From Novosphingobium mangrovisedimenti (GTDB taxonomy: Bacteria > Pseudomonadota > Alphaproteobacteria > Sphingomonadales > Sphingomonadaceae), in NCBI RefSeq assembly GCF_025153475.1, contig NZ_JANZXA010000001.1, forward strand, positions 62,001 through 126,000: 64,000 bases of DNA, in the 5' to 3' direction. Position 1 is the first letter of the stretch. Each line of letters opens with the position of its first letter. Position numbers and translations under genes: made by a program. The notes beneath the pieces were generated by a model that did not search any database, was not told the DNA's origin, and saw only the letters and a list, made by a program, of their open reading frames with translations. This document shows, piece by piece, positions 56,536 through 64,000 of the stretch.

Positions 56536-57087
56536 CTAGGCCCCTGCTTCCTGCAGTTCGTCGGGCAATGTCTCATTACCCGATCCCAGCTGGCGCTGCA
56601 TCAGGAATACGTCGATCCACTGCCCGTGCTTCCACCCCGCGCCCGACAGCGTTCCCACCGGACGATAGCCGGCACGGGCGTGGAGGACCACCGAAGCCGG
56701 TTCGGATGCCGCGATGACCGCGAAGGCCTGGCGATACCCGCTCTTTTCGCAGGCCTCGACGAGCACGTTCAGCAGAGTTCCGCCGACCCCGCGCCCGACG
56801 CAGTCGGACCGGACGTAGATCGTCGTCTCGACGCTGTAACGATAGCCGTTACGAGGACCGTAACGATGCGCGAAGCCGAACGCGAGCACGCGGCCGGTGC
56901 TGTCACGCGTGACCAGAAAGGGATAACCCGCGCCGGTCGTATCGCTTATCCGCCGGCGGACTTCCGCCTCGTCCGGTGGCTCGGTCTCGAACGTCGCGGA
57001 GCTCTTCAGCACATAGTGCGCATAGATTTCCGCAACGGCTGCGGCGTCGTCCAGGGACGCATCGCAGACGATAAGGTCTTCTGTCAT
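56536..57087 (-). CDS. GNAT acetyltransferase, phosphinothricin-acetyltransferase-like
   Basis: A 183-residue GNAT enzyme. The start MTEDLIVCDASLDDAAAVAEIY and the acetyl-CoA site CVGRGVGGTLLNVLVEACE, with VVLHARAGYRPVGTLSGAGWK near the end, match the PAT/YncA group that acetylates amino-acid-like or methionine-sulfone-type compounds. The true substrate is unknown. The ATG at 57087 gives the family-standard length. It is divergent from crtY (74-base gap). Confidence 0.85.
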   Translation of the reverse strand: MTEDLIVCDASLDDAAAVAEIYAHYVLKSSATFETEPPDEAEVRRRISDTTGAGYPFLVTRDSTGRVLAFGFAHRYGPRNGYRYSVETTIYVRSDCVGRGVGGTLLNVLVEACEKSGYRQAFAVIAASEPASVVLHARAGYRPVGTLSGAGWKHGQWIDVFLMQRQLGSGNETLPDELQEAGA

Positions 57088-57161
57088 CCATGTGACAATG
57101 CCGCAAAGCAGCATCGAAGCCAAGTTGCAGCATTCACGAGCCATCCCTAAACGGGACGACG

Positions 57162-58361
57162 ATGCAATCGGAACGCTGTGATCTCGCCGTACTGGGCGGC
57201 GGCCTGAGTGGCGGCCTCGTGGCGCTCGCCATGGCGCGGCACCGACCCGATCTGCGCGTCATTCTGATCGAGCGCGGCGAGAAACTGGGCGGCGATCACG
57301 TCTGGTCGTTCTTTGCCAGCGACCTTCCCCCGGGTGGCGAGGAGCTCGTCGAGCCCCTGATCGCGGCGCGCTGGCCGGGGTACGACGTGCACTTCCCGGG
57401 CCGATCGCGCCGCTTGTCGACGCCCTATCGCAGCGCGACCAGCATGAAACTCGATGCCGCCGTGCGCGCGGCCCTGCCCGGCGAATGCATCGTGACCGGG
57501 GCAGAAGTCTGCGCCGCGACGCCGACATCCGTCGTTCTCGCAGGCGGGCGCACGATCGCGGCCGGGGCCGTGATCGACGCGCGCGGCACCCACGGCATGG
57601 CGCATATGACGGGCGGCTGGCAAAAATTCATGGGACAGACCCTGCGCCTGTCCGCCCCGCACGGCCTCTCGCTGCCGGTGGTGATGGACGCCCGGGTGGA
57701 GCAGGTGGACGGCTATCGCTTCGTCTATTGCCTGCCGTTCTCGCCTACCGAGGTCTTCGTCGAGGACACCTACTATGCCGACACGCCCGCGCTCGACCTG
57801 CCCGTGCTGCGGCGCCGTCTCGCAGACTATGCCGCGCAGCACGGCTGGCGGGTCGAGGCGGTCGCCTACGAGGAGGCGGGCGTGCTGCCGGTGATCGCGG
57901 CGGGCGATTTCGACGCCTTCTGGCAGGCAGGCGACAGCGGAGCCGCGCGCGCCGGAACCGCTGCCGCACTCATCCATCCACTGACCTCCTATTCGTTTCC
58001 CGATGCTGTAAAATTCGCCCTCTACCTTAGCGCTCTCGACAACCTCTCGGGCGCGAGCCTAGAAAGGGCCAGTCATGCATGGGCCGCAGATCACTGGCGC
58101 CGGGGGCGCTTCTACCGGATGTTGAGCCGCATGCTGTTCGGCGCGGCGCGCCCCGAGGCACGCTGGCGCGTGCTCAAACGCTTCTACGGTCTGCCCCGGC
58201 CGCTGATCGAACGCTTCTATGCCGGGCGCTCCGGCCTTGCCGACAAGGCCCGCATTCTCGCCGGAAAACCGCCGGTTCCGATCAGCGCGGCGCTGGCGAG
58301 TCTGGCGGGACGCGGGCGGCCGCTCGCAGACCTGGCAACCGACGGAAGGGATCCGGCATGA
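57162..58361 (+). CDS. crtY: Lycopene beta-cyclase CrtY
   Basis: A 399-residue FAD/NAD(P)-binding cyclase of the bacterial CrtY type, which closes both ends of lycopene into beta-rings. The dinucleotide site is LAVLGGGLSGGLVALAMAR, the CrtY motif GGDHVWSFF follows, and further on YCLPFSPTEVFVEDTYY and HPLTSYSFPDAVKFA. It is the first gene of the carotenoid cluster. Its stop overlaps the crtI start (ATGA). Confidence 0.94.
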   Translation: MQSERCDLAVLGGGLSGGLVALAMARHRPDLRVILIERGEKLGGDHVWSFFASDLPPGGEELVEPLIAARWPGYDVHFPGRSRRLSTPYRSATSMKLDAAVRAALPGECIVTGAEVCAATPTSVVLAGGRTIAAGAVIDARGTHGMAHMTGGWQKFMGQTLRLSAPHGLSLPVVMDARVEQVDGYRFVYCLPFSPTEVFVEDTYYADTPALDLPVLRRRLADYAAQHGWRVEAVAYEEAGVLPVIAAGDFDAFWQAGDSGAARAGTAAALIHPLTSYSFPDAVKFALYLSALDNLSGASLERASHAWAADHWRRGRFYRMLSRMLFGAARPEARWRVLKRFYGLPRPLIERFYAGRSGLADKARILAGKPPVPISAALASLAGRGRPLADLATDGRDPA

Positions 58362-59836
58362 AGAAAGCCTGCGTGATCGGCGCCGGTTTCGGCGGCCTCG
58401 CCCTCGCCATCCGCCTGCAGAGCGCGGGGGTTCCCACCACGCTGGTAGAGGCGCGCGACAAGGTGGGCGGACGCGCCTATGTCTGGGAGCGCGAAGGCTT
58501 CACCTTCGATGCCGGGCCCACGGTTGTCACCGATCCCGATGCCCTGCGCGAACTGTGGGCGCTTTCGGGCAACGACATGGCCGACGACGTCGAACTGATG
58601 CCGGTCATGCCGTTCTACCGCCTCAACTGGACCAACGGCACCGTGTTCGACTATTCGAACGACGAGCCCGCGCTACGCCGCGAGATCGCCCGGATCGCAC
58701 CGCACGACCTTGCCGGCTACGAGGACTTCGTGCGCTATTCCGCCGGGGTCTGGCAGGAAGGCTACGTCAAGCTGGGCCACGAGGCCTTCCTCACCTTCAC
58801 CAGCATGCTGAAAGCCGCCCCGGCGCTGGCCCGCTATCAGGCTTGGCGCTCGGTCTATTCGATGGTTTCCAGCTTCGTGAAGGACGAAAGGCTGCGCGAG
58901 GCGCTGTCGTTCCACACGCTGCTGGTCGGCGGCAATCCGATGACCACCAGCGCGATCTACGCCCTGATCCACAAGCTGGAAAAGGACGGCGGCGTGTGGT
59001 GGACCAAAGGCGGCACCAACAAGCTGGCCCGCGGCATGGCGAACCTGTTCGAACGGCTGGGCGGCGAACTTCGCCTCGGCGACAAGGTCACGCGCATCCA
59101 TACGCTGGGCGACCATGTCACGGAGGTCGAGACCGAAAGCGGCTGGAAGCAGCGTTTCGCTGCCATCGCCAGCAACGGCGACCTGATGCACACGTATGGC
59201 GATCTGCTGGGCGACAACGCGCGCGGACGGGAAGTGGCGCACAAGCTGGCGCACAAGCGCTTCTCGCCAAGCCTGTTCGTCGTCCATTTCGGGCTCGAGG
59301 GCACCTGGCCCGGCATCCCGCATCACACGATCCTGTTCGGCCCGCGCTACAAGGGCCTGCTCGACGACATCTTCGAGCACGGCGTGCTGCCGCGCGACTT
59401 CTCGATCTATCTCCACCACCCGACCGTCACCGATCCCTCGATGGCACCGCCGGGCAAGAGCACGTTCTACGCGCTGGTGCCGGTCGCGCACATGGGCAAG
59501 CTGCCGATCGACTGGGACGAAGTGGGGCCCGAACTGGAGCGGCGCGTGCTCGCCGAGGTCGAAAGGCGGCTAATCCCCGACATCGCGGACCGCATCGTCA
59601 CCAAGTTCCACTATGCCCCGCCCGACTTCGAGGCCGATCTGGGGGCCTACAAGGGCAATGCCTTCAGCCTCGAGCCGCTGCTGACGCAAAGCGCCTGGCT
59701 GCGCGCCCACAACCGCGACGACAAGCTGAAGAACCTCTATCTGGTCGGCGCTGGAACCCATCCCGGGGCAGGCATTCCCGGCGTGGTCGGCAGCGCCAAG
59801 GCGACCGCCAAGCTGATGCTGGAGGAACTGCGGTGA
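58358..59836 (+). CDS. crtI: Phytoene desaturase CrtI
   Basis: A 492-residue bacterial-type desaturase that turns phytoene into lycopene. The FAD site is VIGAGFGGLALAIRLQ; FDAGPTVVTDP and the C-terminal carotenoid dehydrogenase signature (NLYLVGAGTHPGAGIPGV) are present. The start at 58358 overlaps the end of crtY; the stop overlaps the next gene (GTGA). Both overlaps imply tight coupling. Confidence 0.95.
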   Translation: MKKACVIGAGFGGLALAIRLQSAGVPTTLVEARDKVGGRAYVWEREGFTFDAGPTVVTDPDALRELWALSGNDMADDVELMPVMPFYRLNWTNGTVFDYSNDEPALRREIARIAPHDLAGYEDFVRYSAGVWQEGYVKLGHEAFLTFTSMLKAAPALARYQAWRSVYSMVSSFVKDERLREALSFHTLLVGGNPMTTSAIYALIHKLEKDGGVWWTKGGTNKLARGMANLFERLGGELRLGDKVTRIHTLGDHVTEVETESGWKQRFAAIASNGDLMHTYGDLLGDNARGREVAHKLAHKRFSPSLFVVHFGLEGTWPGIPHHTILFGPRYKGLLDDIFEHGVLPRDFSIYLHHPTVTDPSMAPPGKSTFYALVPVAHMGKLPIDWDEVGPELERRVLAEVERRLIPDIADRIVTKFHYAPPDFEADLGAYKGNAFSLEPLLTQSAWLRAHNRDDKLKNLYLVGAGTHPGAGIPGVVGSAKATAKLMLEELR

Positions 59837-60270
59837 ACCGCGTCCTGCAGGCGCTGCGGCGCGACTGGGGCTGGACCGGCGTGACATTCGCGGAAATCGT
59901 CGCGGCCAGCCGCATGGGGCACCTGCTGGTCGCCGACGCGGATGGCACGATCCACTACCTCGATCCAGAGACCCGCGAACTGATCCGGCTCGGAGGCGAG
60001 GAACAGGCGGCGCAATACATGGCCGATCCCGAAGTCGCGCTCGTGTGGCGCGCCGATGCGCTGGTCGAGGCGGCGCGAGAACGGCTCGGCGCGCCCGGCG
60101 ACGGCGAAGTCTACACGCTCGCGCCCCATGCCCTGCTCGCCGGGAACTACGCGCACGAGAACCTGGTCCTCCAGCCGCTCGCGGACCTCATTTCCTTTGC
60201 CGGGCAAGTCGCCTGCCAGACCCGCGATCTGCCCGAGGGCACCCCCATCCAACTGAAGGTCATGGACTGA
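59833..60270 (+). CDS. DUF1851 / T6SS-Tdi1-like protein within the carotenoid operon
   Basis: A 145-residue protein starting at GTG 59833 inside the crtI stop (GTGA). The segment MGHLLVADADGTIHYLDPET followed by a helical region resembles the DUF1851 (Tdi1 C-terminal) family, whose best-known members are type VI secretion immunity proteins. No effector gene is near, and all neighbours are carotenoid genes, so an immunity role here is doubtful. Family assignment is by pattern only. Confidence 0.65.
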   Translation: MNRVLQALRRDWGWTGVTFAEIVAASRMGHLLVADADGTIHYLDPETRELIRLGGEEQAAQYMADPEVALVWRADALVEAARERLGAPGDGEVYTLAPHALLAGNYAHENLVLQPLADLISFAGQVACQTRDLPEGTPIQLKVMD

Positions 60271-60271
60271 A

Positions 60272-60850
60272 ATGAAACGCCTTGCCGTCTACTGCGGCTC
60301 CGCCACTCCCGCCGATCCCCGCTACATCGAGCTGGCCCGCGAGGTCGGCAGCACGCTGGCCCGGCAGGGCATCGGCGTCGTCTACGGCGGCGGCCGGCTC
60401 GGCCTGATGGGCGCGATCGCGGGCTCGGCCATGCTGGCGGGCGGTGAAGTGATCGGCGTGATCCCGCAGGCGCTGGTGAAGGGCGAAGTGGCGAATTACG
60501 ACTGCGAACTGACCATCGTGTCCGACATGCACGAGCGCAAGGCCGCCTTCACGCGCCTGTCCGACGGGTTCCTGGTCCTGCCGGGCGGCGTCGGCACCAT
60601 GGACGAGCTGTGGGAAGCGGTAAGTTGGGCACAGCTGGGCTATCACAACAAGCCGGTGGGCATTCTCAATGCCTTCGGCTTCTACGACGGCCTTCTGGCC
60701 TTCAACCGCCACATGGCCGAAGTCGGCTTCGTGCGCCCCGCGCATCAGGGCATCATCATGGCCGAAAGCGAGCTCGACCTGCTGCTGCAGCGCATGCACG
60801 CGCATGAGCCGATCACGCCGATCGTGAAGATGGACCCGGACGCACTGTGA
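60272..60850 (+). CDS. LOG-family (TIGR00730) nucleotide phosphoribohydrolase
   Basis: A 192-residue Rossmann-fold protein with the signature PGGVGTMDELWEAVSW, preceded by VYGGGRLGLMGAIAGSAM. Family members remove ribose 5-phosphate from cytokinin nucleotides or AMP. It starts one base after the DUF1851-like gene, so it is part of the crt transcript. Its role beside carotenoid genes is unclear. Confidence 0.92.
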   Translation: MKRLAVYCGSATPADPRYIELAREVGSTLARQGIGVVYGGGRLGLMGAIAGSAMLAGGEVIGVIPQALVKGEVANYDCELTIVSDMHERKAAFTRLSDGFLVLPGGVGTMDELWEAVSWAQLGYHNKPVGILNAFGFYDGLLAFNRHMAEVGFVRPAHQGIIMAESELDLLLQRMHAHEPITPIVKMDPDAL

Positions 60851-60926
60851 TGCGCGCGCCCTGCCATGTCCAGGAAGACGCAGAGCCGACGCCGCACCGT
60901 TCCGGCAGGGCCCTGCCTTCGCGAAC

Positions 60927-61925
60927 ATGACAAGGGGGAACTACGACCGCGCCACCCTTGTCGAATCGGCGCGCCGCTCGATCCGCCGGGGATCGAAGAG
61001 CTTTGCCGCCGCCAGCCGCCTGTTCGACCGCGAAACGCGCGAGCGGGTCTGGCTGCTCTACGCCTGGTGCCGTGCCTGCGACGACATCGCCGACGAACAG
61101 GACCACGGCCGGGCGATGGTGCACGGGCCGGTGGGCACGCGTCTCGCCCCCGAAGACCGCCTCGCCACTATCCGCACGCTGACCGAGCTGGCCATGGCCG
61201 GTGAGGAAACCGGCGCCCCCGCCTTCAACGCGCTGGGCCTGCTGATGCGCGAAGTCCCCCTGACCCGGGCGATGGTCGAGGACGTGCTCGCCGGTTTCGC
61301 GCTCGATGCCGCCCAATGGCGCCCGCGCAGCGAAGCCGACATGCTGCGCTACTGCTATCACGTGGCCGGCGCAGTGGGCGTGATGATGGCCAGCGTCATG
61401 GGCGTTTCCCCCGACGACGAGGACACGCTGGACCGGGCCAGCGATCTTGGCGTGGCCTTCCAGCTCGGCAACATCGTGCGCGACGTGTGGGAAGACGACG
61501 CGCATGGCCGCTGCTACCTGCCGGTCGAATGGCTCGCCGAAGCCGACATTCCGCCGGGCGAGGTGACCAAGCCGCATTACCGCCCCGCACTGGTCCCGCT
61601 GATCGCGCGCGCCTGCGCCCTTGCCCGCCAGTACGAGGCCTCGGCCCGCGTCGGCGCCGCGCGGCTGGCCTTCCGCCAGCGCTGGGCAGTGCTGTCCGCC
61701 GCCAACATCTATGGCGCGATCGCCTGCGAGGTGGAGCGTCTGGGCAGCCATGCCTGGGATCACCGCGTACGCACCGGCAGGATCGCGAAACTGCGTCTCG
61801 CCGCCGCCGCACTGGGCGAGGCCCGGCACGACCCCGCTCCCGCGCCAAGGCCAGCGCTTTCACGCCGCGAGCTGGCGGCGCTGGGCCGCGCGGCGAGTCC
61901 CGGCAAGCCTGCCGCTTCGGGTTAG
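60927..61925 (+). CDS. crtB: Phytoene synthase CrtB
   Basis: A 332-residue squalene/phytoene synthase that joins two GGPP into phytoene. Both Asp-rich motifs are present: CRACDDIADEQDH and LGNIVRDVWEDDAHGRCYLP. The typical SFAAASRLF start and YCYHVAGAVGVMM segment are clear. It lies 76 bases after the LOG gene and ends the cluster; crtE and later tailoring genes are not in this window. Confidence 0.94.
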   Translation: MTRGNYDRATLVESARRSIRRGSKSFAAASRLFDRETRERVWLLYAWCRACDDIADEQDHGRAMVHGPVGTRLAPEDRLATIRTLTELAMAGEETGAPAFNALGLLMREVPLTRAMVEDVLAGFALDAAQWRPRSEADMLRYCYHVAGAVGVMMASVMGVSPDDEDTLDRASDLGVAFQLGNIVRDVWEDDAHGRCYLPVEWLAEADIPPGEVTKPHYRPALVPLIARACALARQYEASARVGAARLAFRQRWAVLSAANIYGAIACEVERLGSHAWDHRVRTGRIAKLRLAAAALGEARHDPAPAPRPALSRRELAALGRAASPGKPAASG

Positions 61926-61956
61926 GTCGTCCTCACAATCGCGCCCGCCGGCAGGT

Positions 61957-63234
61957 TCAATGCACGGTGGGCGGAGGCATGTTCTTGTAGAAGCCGGGCG
62001 GATTGACGCGGCGGAACAACTGGCCCCTTTCGGAATAAAGCACCAGGATCAGCGCGGTGGCCCCGCAGGCCGCCATGGTCGCCAGGATCGGCCGCGCCGT
62101 GCCGTCGTAGGCCTGCCCGATCAAGGCTCCCAGAACCGAGCCGCCCACCGTCCGCACGAACGACATGATCGAAGCCGCCGCCCCGCCGATGCGCAGGAAG
62201 GGCTGGAGCGAGATCGACTGGAAGTTCGCGCCGATGAAACTCATCATGCACATGCTGAGCGTCATCAGCGGAATAAAGATCCACAGGTCCTCGCCGCTCC
62301 AAGCCAGGGCCAGGTGGAGCACGGCCAGCGCGATATACGTGATCAGCGCCGTATGCGAGACGCGGCGGGCGCCGAAGCGCTCGACGATCCGGGAATTGAC
62401 GAAGTTGGTGCTCGCCATCACGAGCGCCATGCATCCGAAAATCAGGGGGAACAGCTCTCCGGCACCGAAGTGTTCGGCCACCAGCTGCTGCGCACTGTTG
62501 ATGTAGCCGAACAGCGCCCCCTGCACGAACGCCGCGCCAACGAAATAGCCCAGCGACGCGCGCTCGCGCAGTGCCATCACCATATTGCCGGCGATGACCT
62601 TCGGCGCGATCGACTGGCGGTGCTCCGGGTCCAGCGTTTCGGGCAGACGCAGCCAGACCCAGGCGAACACCAGCGCGCCCATCGTCGCGGTAATACCGAA
62701 GATCCAGCGCCAGCCGGCGAACAGCAGCACCGTCTGCCCCAGCATCGGCGCTAGCATCGGCGCGACCATGAAGGTCATCGCGATCATCGACTGGGTGCGC
62801 GCCATCCGGTCGCCTTCGAAACGATCGCGCAGGATCGCCATCGGCAACACCAGCATCGCCGAGGTGAACACGCCCGCGATCCCGCGTGCGATCAGCAGCA
62901 GCGTGAAGCTCCCCGAAATCGCGCAAACGATCGAGAGCAGGACATAGGCCGTAATGGCAGTCAGCAGGACCGGCCGCCGGCCGAACCGGTCGGCAATCGC
63001 GCCGGGAAACAGCGATCCAAGCCCCGAGCAGATCAGGAACACGCCGATGACGAGCTGGCGCTGGTTCGGGTCGCGAACGCCCAGATCGTCGGAGATGATG
63101 CCGAGCGCAGGCAGCATGACGTCGATCGAAATCGCCATCAGTGCCTGGACGGAGGCCATCATCGCCACGAATTCCACTTCCCCCATCGGGAAGCGGTCTT
63201 CGGCATGGGGGGAAGGCGCATCGGGGGAATGCAT
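61957..63234 (-). CDS. Bcr/CflA-type MFS multidrug efflux transporter
   Basis: About 425 residues with 12 hydrophobic segments. MFS signature in the first cytosolic loop: GAIADRFGRRPVLL. The segments SIDVMLPALGIISDDLG near the N-terminus and LPETLDPEHR in the central loop are typical of the Bcr/CflA drug:H+ antiporter group (LPETL motif). The start is either 63246 or 63234 (MHSPDAPS). It converges with crtB (31-base gap) and diverges from dinB. Confidence 0.9.
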   Translation of the reverse strand: MHSPDAPSPHAEDRFPMGEVEFVAMMASVQALMAISIDVMLPALGIISDDLGVRDPNQRQLVIGVFLICSGLGSLFPGAIADRFGRRPVLLTAITAYVLLSIVCAISGSFTLLLIARGIAGVFTSAMLVLPMAILRDRFEGDRMARTQSMIAMTFMVAPMLAPMLGQTVLLFAGWRWIFGITATMGALVFAWVWLRLPETLDPEHRQSIAPKVIAGNMVMALRERASLGYFVGAAFVQGALFGYINSAQQLVAEHFGAGELFPLIFGCMALVMASTNFVNSRIVERFGARRVSHTALITYIALAVLHLALAWSGEDLWIFIPLMTLSMCMMSFIGANFQSISLQPFLRIGGAAASIMSFVRTVGGSVLGALIGQAYDGTARPILATMAACGATALILVLYSERGQLFRRVNPPGFYKNMPPPTVH

Positions 63235-63324
63235 GGCGCTGCGCATGCCGCAACTGCGAATTGCGCGCCAGCAAATTCATGCGGGCGATGGCGCTTTTCA
63301 TCCTGTCGGGCCTATAGTCACGGC

Positions 63325-64000
63325 ATGTCGCCGCCAGACGGACAATCGGAGCAGGAGGAAGAGGCCGACGGGCTTCGCAAGGTAATCCATGTCGACATGG
63401 ACGCCTTCTATGCCAGCGTCGAGCAGCGCGACGATCCATCGATCCGGGGCAAGCCCGTAGCGGTCGGCGGATCGGCGGGGCGCGGCGTGGTGGCGGCCGC
63501 CAGCTACGAGGCACGCGCGTTCGGCGTCCGTTCGGCCATGCCTTCTGTACGGGCCACGCGGCTGTGCCCGAACCTGATCTTCCGCAAGCCGCGCTTCGAC
63601 GTCTACCGCGCGGTCAGCCAGGAGATTCGCGCGATCTTCCTCGACTATACGCCGCTGGTCGAGCCGCTCTCGCTAGACGAGGCCTATCTGGACGTGACCG
63701 CCGATATCAAGGGCATGGGCTCGGCCACCCGCATCGCCGAGGAAATCCGCAGGCGCATCAAGGCCGAAACGGGCCTCACCGCCAGCGCGGGCGTATCCTA
63801 CAACAAGTTCCTGGCCAAGATCGCGAGCGACCAGAACAAACCCGATGGCCTGTGCGTGATTCGTCCGGGAGAAGGCGCCGCTTTCGTGGCCACGCTGCCG
63901 GTGCGCCGCTTCCACGGCGTCGGCCCGCGCGGGGCGGAAAAGATGGCGCGGCTCGGCATCGAGAACGGCGCGGACCTCGCAACGAAGGACCTTGCCTTCC
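63325..64000 (+). CDS. dinB: DNA polymerase IV (DinB), 3' end outside the window
   Basis: The first 225 residues of a Y-family translesion polymerase. Catalytic motifs are VDMDAFYASVEQRDDP (first Asp, steric-gate Phe/Tyr region) and PLSLDEAYLDV (Asp-Glu), then SAGVSYNKFLAKIASD and the little-finger approach (FHGVGP). The frame stays open to the last base of the window, so the C-terminal part is missing only because of the window edge. The start at ATG 63325 is the only good one; the first 18 residues are a non-conserved acidic leader. Confidence 0.95.
   Translation, partial: MSPPDGQSEQEEEADGLRKVIHVDMDAFYASVEQRDDPSIRGKPVAVGGSAGRGVVAAASYEARAFGVRSAMPSVRATRLCPNLIFRKPRFDVYRAVSQEIRAIFLDYTPLVEPLSLDEAYLDVTADIKGMGSATRIAEEIRRRIKAETGLTASAGVSYNKFLAKIASDQNKPDGLCVIRPGEGAAFVATLPVRRFHGVGPRGAEKMARLGIENGADLATKDLAF

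Noticed and set aside
55273..57150. 625-codon plus-strand frame across the MipA/OmpV and GNAT genes
   Set aside because: Runs through two good minus-strand genes and the end of the glycosylase gene; no protein-like features.
61922..63514. 530-codon minus-strand frame overlapping the MFS gene and dinB
   Set aside because: Shadow of the MFS gene in another frame, continuing antisense into dinB; Arg/Asp/His-rich.

Overview
The window is GC-rich, gene-dense chromosomal DNA from an alphaproteobacterium. It most resembles Sphingomonadales (Novosphingobium or a relative); this is inferred from gene content, not from a database search. The supporting marks are a class I PHA synthase beside a phasin, a compact crtY-crtI-crtB carotenoid cluster, the tol-pal operon in alphaproteobacterial order, a ClpS/SspB adaptor pair, a PEP-CTERM mini-protein, and IF-3 that appears to start at a rare ATA codon. 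The window ends inside dinB.

Layout. 0-6.2 kb: a lipoprotein, a CitE-like lyase, a GNAT-like protein, a fatty-acid desaturase and lptF-lptG (LPS export). 6.4-10 kb: clpS, then PHA storage (a phasin with a histone-like N-terminal tail, and phaC). 10.2-12.8 kb: an alanine-type aminotransferase, a winged-helix regulator and mobA. 13.0-16.5 kb: a small integration hot spot between tRNA-Cys and tRNA-Ser, holding two unrelated tyrosine integrases and one tiny phage-type gene but no cargo. 16.6-23.6 kb: a secreted cyclophilin, a DUF1905 protein, the bifunctional Rel/SpoT enzyme, a patatin, hemF, pdeM and infC with its terminator. 23.6-28.1 kb: an exported sulfatase divergent from an SLC13 carrier, and a J-domain protein. 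28.2-32.9 kb: ybgC-tolQ-tolR-tolA-tolB-pal on the minus strand. 33-37 kb: hisB-hisH-hisA-(membrane protein)-hisF-(PEP-CTERM mini-protein)-hisE-hinT. 37.2-40.7 kb: sspB, a hypothetical protein, gmk, dapD, a DUF1810 gene and a one-helix membrane protein. These are followed by an intergenic sequence that folds into a strong three-way junction, a candidate structured RNA.

41-47 kb: an accessory metabolic stretch (SRPBCC protein, LLM oxidoreductase, GMC oxidoreductase, TIM-barrel epimerase, DUF985 cupin, RCK potassium channel, Rieske ferredoxin). 47-51 kb: mostly small secreted or membrane proteins, a PhnA-type protein, a DUF4440 protein and a cold-shock protein. 51.2-53.9 kb: thiC behind a TPP riboswitch, followed by a DUF3365 c-heme protein. 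53.9-57.1 kb: an SRAP-family protein that lacks its catalytic cysteine, a membrane protein, a Fe-S type uracil-DNA glycosylase, a MipA/OmpV porin-like protein and an acetyltransferase. 57.2-61.9 kb: crtY-crtI-(DUF1851/Tdi1-like)-(LOG-like)-crtB. 62-64 kb: a Bcr/CflA-type efflux protein and the 5' part of dinB.

Most of the window is housekeeping. The points most worth a second look are: the structured intergenic element at 40694-40805; a shared TGC-rich box (TGCANYGCARCA) upstream of both the phasin gene and an unrelated 90-aa secreted-protein gene 41 kb away; the cargo-less double-integrase locus; the ATA start of infC; the mini PEP-CTERM protein in the his cluster; the Tdi1-like and LOG-like genes inside the carotenoid operon; and the SRAP homologue without its active-site cysteine.
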